DNA of 64,000 nucleotides from Anaerocolumna sp. AGMB13020 (GTDB taxonomy: Bacteria; Bacillota; Clostridia; Lachnospirales; Lachnospiraceae), in assembly GCF_033100115.1 (NCBI RefSeq), contig NZ_CP136910.1:4715001-4779000 (forward strand), given 5' to 3'. The notes below the pieces were generated by a model. It did no database searches. It worked only from the letters and a program-made list of their open reading frames with translations, and was not told the origin of the DNA. This document shows positions 60,837-64,000 of the stretch, piece by piece; the stretch's first letter is position 1, and each line of letters opens with the position of its first letter. The translations under genes and the position numbers were made by a program.

Positions 60837-62171
60837 ATGAAACGTGTGAAGATTGAAAATTTTGGTGCTGTGAAAAATGTGGTAATTGATATTGATAAAA
60901 ACATACAAGTTTATATTGGAGCCCAAGCTTCTGGTAAAAGTACAATATGTAAAATTATTTATTTCTGTAAAAAAATAAGAGACTATTTATTAGAATTCTT
61001 AATGGATACGGATCAATTTAATCGTAACCATCCAAATGAATATTATAATAATTTCTTAAAATTCTTAACTAAACAATTTATGGGATGCTTTGGAACAACA
61101 AAGCATATGAATAAATTTGTCATAAGATACGAATTTAATCAGAGCAATATTCAAATAAAATTAAACGAGGATGGTTATGTTAGATTTTCATTTAATCCTT
61201 TATTGAAAGATGCAATAGTAAAAATTATAGATGAAACTGCAAGTTTATTGGAAAAAAGTACCAATATAACATATGGAGATGAATTATTTTCTGTTTTAGA
61301 TAAAGTATCTACAATGAATATAATGAAAGTACAGCTTAGAAAATTAGTTTTCGAAATTTTTAATGATGATATGGATATTATTTATATACCAGCAGGAAGA
61401 AGCTTATTAGCTTCTATGTCTGAGCAATTACATGGTTTTTCAATAACTGATATGGATTTAACAATGCAAGAGTTTATAAATTTGATAACAACAACAAAGA
61501 ACAAATTTGGAAGTAAAATTCCTGATATGGTGGTAAATTATACAAAAACGGTTAAAGGACAAATTAATAATTCGGCTACAGATTACGCTTATCTTTTAAT
61601 AAAGCAAATTTTAAAAGCTGATTATACAAGTGAAAATGATGGTGAAAAAATATATTTTGATGAAAATCATTGGGTAAAATTGATGTTTGGATCTTCAGGG
61701 CAACAAGAAGCTTTATGGATATTAATGATAGCTTTTGCCATTATTTTAGAAAAGAAAAAATCGTTCATAGTAATAGAAGAACCGGAAGCCCATCTTTTCC
61801 CAATTGCACAAAAGGAAATTATAAATTTAATAGCATTGTTAGTAAACACAACAGATAGCCAAGTTGTTATTACAACGCACAGCCCATACATTCTTACATC
61901 TATAAATATATTATTATACTCTTGGAAAGTTGAGAATTCAAAAAAAATACAATCAGAATTAACGATTATTCCCAAATCGATAAGATTATCAAGCTATAAG
62001 TTTGCAGCATATGTTATAGAAAATAGGGCACATGACAACAATTTCATAATGCAGTCATTGTTGGATAATGAGACAGGTTTGATAGATACTGAATACATTG
62101 ATAAAGTTTCTGAAATAACAAATGATGATTTGGAAAAATTAATTGAGCTGGAGACAAAATATGATTTGTAA
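60837..62171 (+). CDS. AAA15/OLD-like ATPase of a putative defence pair
   Basis: Start at the ATG matching M-K-R-V-K-I-E-N-F-G-A-V. A 444-residue ABC-type ATPase: Walker A G-A-Q-A-S-G-K-S-T (about residues 24-32), signature F-G-S-S-G-Q-Q-E-A, Walker B F-I-V-I-E-E-P-E-A-H-L, and D-loop/H-motif V-V-I-T-T-H-S-P-Y. No TOPRIM domain follows; instead the next gene overlaps. The layout resembles AAA15 ATPase-plus-effector anti-phage systems, but not a named one. Confidence 0.82.
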   Translation: MKRVKIENFGAVKNVVIDIDKNIQVYIGAQASGKSTICKIIYFCKKIRDYLLEFLMDTDQFNRNHPNEYYNNFLKFLTKQFMGCFGTTKHMNKFVIRYEFNQSNIQIKLNEDGYVRFSFNPLLKDAIVKIIDETASLLEKSTNITYGDELFSVLDKVSTMNIMKVQLRKLVFEIFNDDMDIIYIPAGRSLLASMSEQLHGFSITDMDLTMQEFINLITTTKNKFGSKIPDMVVNYTKTVKGQINNSATDYAYLLIKQILKADYTSENDGEKIYFDENHWVKLMFGSSGQQEALWILMIAFAIILEKKKSFIVIEEPEAHLFPIAQKEIINLIALLVNTTDSQVVITTHSPYILTSINILLYSWKVENSKKIQSELTIIPKSIRLSSYKFAAYVIENRAHDNNFIMQSLLDNETGLIDTEYIDKVSEITNDDLEKLIELETKYDL

Positions 62172-62697
62172 TAAACTATCATTATGTTTTGATGCAAAGA
62201 AAAATTCTGGTGATTTTCGAGAATGTCCCAATATTCCTAGTAAATGCATAGAAAAAGAGGGTACTATATCAAACATAAAATGTGAAGAAAATGGTAAAAT
62301 ATACATTTTACAAAATACAGATAATAAATATATTGTTTCGTATAAAATGGACGGTGGAGTTATCAAAGAGGATAGTACCGTACCTCCGGGAACAAATAAG
62401 TGCGATTATTTATATTTAATCAATGAAAAGACCGAACCAATGGCTATAATAATAGAATTAAAAGGAACATCTGTAAAGAAAGCAATTACTCAACTTCTTG
62501 GGACCATTGAGCTTTACGATAAAATTTTTAGTAATTGTTCTAAAGTATTTTGCAGAATTGTTGTAACTTCATCTACTCCAATGATCAAAGCTGAACCAGC
62601 ATACATAAAACTATCAAAGAAAATACAATCGAAATTAAATGGAAATATTAAAATTCATGAAAAAAAATTTATTGAAAAATATACAGAACTTTTATAA
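62161..62697 (+). CDS. putative PD-(D/E)xK-type nuclease partner (178 aa)
   Basis: Start at the ATG after GGAGACAAAAT, overlapping the ATPase stop by 11 bp. The pattern K-C-D-Y-L-Y-L-I...A-I-I-I-E-L-K-G fits a PD-(D/E)xK core (Asp, then E-x-K), followed by Q-L-L-G-T-I-E-L-Y helix. Nuclease or effector partner of the ATPase is an inference from motif and overlap. Confidence 0.6.
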   Translation: MICNKLSLCFDAKKNSGDFRECPNIPSKCIEKEGTISNIKCEENGKIYILQNTDNKYIVSYKMDGGVIKEDSTVPPGTNKCDYLYLINEKTEPMAIIIELKGTSVKKAITQLLGTIELYDKIFSNCSKVFCRIVVTSSTPMIKAEPAYIKLSKKIQSKLNGNIKIHEKKFIEKYTELL

Positions 62698-62738
62698 TTT
62701 TATTTTTATGTTTAACATAATTTTTTAATCTTATCAAT

Positions 62739-62793
62739 AAAAAAATCCTAAAATTGCAGGTGTTATTCTTGTACTGTATTTTGAGGATTTTTT
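62739..62793 (+). terminator. rho-independent terminator
   Basis: AAAAATCCTAAAA / TTTTGAGGATTTTT stem after the nuclease-like gene; the SIR2-like gene therefore has its own promoter. Confidence 0.75.
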
Positions 62794-62962
62794 AGTTTAA
62801 TTTATTTGAAATAAATTATGTATACTGCAAAGTATAATTAATCATTCTCTTATAATTTGTAGTAGAACATAAAGTTGTAAAAGTCTGATAATTCTAGAAT
62901 TAGCAAACTTAAAGTATTATTAAATATTTAATTTATATGTTTAAATCTAGGAGGATATAATT

Positions 62963-64000
62963 ATGAATCATATTGAAGAGGAAATAATTAAAAATGTATC
63001 TTCTTTTCGACAATTACCTTATTTATTTGTTGGAACAGGAATGTCTATGCGGTATTCAAATGCCCCGGACTGGAATATGCTCTTATTTACTGTTTGGAGT
63101 ATTTTAAATACAGATAAAGAAGAGCAAGAATTCAAACGATTAAGGCAAGGAATAGAAAATGAAATAAAAAGCAAATATGGAGATATTAATGATGAAGAAA
63201 AAAAATACTATATTAATCCTATTCTAGCATCTGTGTTACAAGAAAAATTTCATCACTCCTATTATAAAGATACTAATTTTCCCTCAAAAGTATTTACAAA
63301 AGAAGAAGATAAAGATATTCTTGATAAAAATTTCGATCCGTTTAAATACTATATTTCAAAAGAAATTAGTCAGTTAAAGTTAGATAAAACAAAACCTGAT
63401 TTTCCTGAAATAAGAGATTTAATGAGATATCAAAACAAAATTGCTGGTATAATAACTACAAACTATGATTCCATTTTAGAAGACCTATTTTCGGATTTTT
63501 CCGTAATGATAGGACAGGATAACATGTTATTAGCTAATTCATTTAATATATTTGAAATTTTTAAGATTCATGGTTGCGCAACCTCTCCGAATTCATTAAT
63601 TATAACTAATGAAGATTATTTAAGATTCAGAAGTAAGCTGAAATATTTGTCTGCAAAACTATTAACAATCTTCGTAGAACATCCAATAATATTTATTGGT
63701 TACGGCATGGGAGATATTAATGTAAGGAGTCTTTTTAAGGAGATTGCTGAATGTTTATCTAATGAGCAAATAAATAAAATTAAAAGTAATTTTATATTTC
63801 TAACTCCAGCATTTGGAAGTGAAGAAAAAAGTACTATTCGTGAGATTGTCTTTGGGAAAAGTACTATAGCGATGAAAGAATTTATCCTAAATGATTATTC
63901 AATATTTTATAAAGCTTTATCAAATATTCAAAGTTCATTACCAATTAAATTAGCTCGCAAGTTACAAGATATGGTCTGCAATTATGTTTACTCAGCAACT
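62963..64000 (+). CDS. SIR2-like defence protein, 3' truncated by window edge
   Basis: ATG after TAGGAGGATATAATT; open to the window end (at least 346 residues). SIR2 marks: L-F-V-G-T-G-M-S-M-R (nucleotide loop), T-T-N-Y-D-S-I-L-E, K-I-H-G-C-A, and F-I-G-Y-G-M-G-D. This is the SIR2_2-type domain found in NAD-depleting anti-phage proteins. The C-terminal part and any effector domain lie outside the window. Confidence 0.85.
   Translation, partial: MNHIEEEIIKNVSSFRQLPYLFVGTGMSMRYSNAPDWNMLLFTVWSILNTDKEEQEFKRLRQGIENEIKSKYGDINDEEKKYYINPILASVLQEKFHHSYYKDTNFPSKVFTKEEDKDILDKNFDPFKYYISKEISQLKLDKTKPDFPEIRDLMRYQNKIAGIITTNYDSILEDLFSDFSVMIGQDNMLLANSFNIFEIFKIHGCATSPNSLIITNEDYLRFRSKLKYLSAKLLTIFVEHPIIFIGYGMGDINVRSLFKEIAECLSNEQINKIKSNFIFLTPAFGSEEKSTIREIVFGKSTIAMKEFILNDYSIFYKALSNIQSSLPIKLARKLQDMVCNYVYSAT

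Noticed and set aside
1..64000. CRISPR array
   Set aside because: No regularly spaced repeats with unique spacers and no cas-like genes were seen.

Overview
The window looks like an AT-rich Firmicute chromosome, most likely a Lachnospiraceae-type clostridium. The reasons are strong AGGAGG ribosome-binding sites, sigma-A promoters with 17-bp spacers, Clostridia-type SPASM radical SAM, CPBP, YvyF-like and EAL-HDOD genes, and a Gram-positive SOS box. The genus is an inference.

Layout. (1) 1-11491: right part of an integrative element ('element 1'). Its left end and integrase lie outside the window. It carries a Rep gene cut by an insertion sequence, a row of small genes, a coiled-coil gene, a HAD-type gene, an element-borne sigma factor cut by an IS3-family insertion, and a cargo block (GHKL ATPase, STAS-like protein, membrane protein, EcsC-like protein, small proteins). 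It ends at a 48-bp copy of the 3' part of tRNA-Gly. (2) 11492-47825: chromosomal segment with three highlights. The first is a RiPP-type cluster (15391-20403: M16 peptidase, winged-helix regulator, two short precursor-like peptides, radical SAM/SPASM maturase, MFS exporter). The second is a LexA-like regulator followed by a tightly overlapping TerB-like / BrxD-like ATPase / DEAD-box helicase operon (20652-26553). The third is ordinary accessory and housekeeping genes (AraC regulators, NUDIX, GNATs, GH25, galE, AAC(3)-like, EAL-HDOD, YvyF-like). (3) 47826-64000: intact tRNA-Gly(GCC) carrying a second, related element ('element 2'). It has a tyrosine integrase, repressor/ImmA module, TIR/deoxyribosyltransferase-like protein, excisionase-like protein, zinc-ribbon peptides and an intact HUH Rep. 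It then repeats the same gene row as element 1 nearly base for base (54384-60683 matches 64-6379), followed by different cargo: an AAA15 ATPase/putative PD-(D/E)xK nuclease pair and a SIR2-like gene running off the end.

How the parts relate. The two elements share a replication/regulation backbone and swap cargo at the same position, just after the sigma gene. The cargo on both looks like phage defence. Three copies of one 1332-bp IS3-family element (one seen only as its last 63 bp) have inserted only in the element backbones, each in the same orientation. The two complete copies have 3-bp target duplications. Element 1 appears to be decaying (rep and sigma disrupted, several frame lesions), while element 2 is more intact. 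Several chromosomal and cargo genes also carry single stop codons or one-base frame lesions; these may be real pseudogenes or sequence errors.
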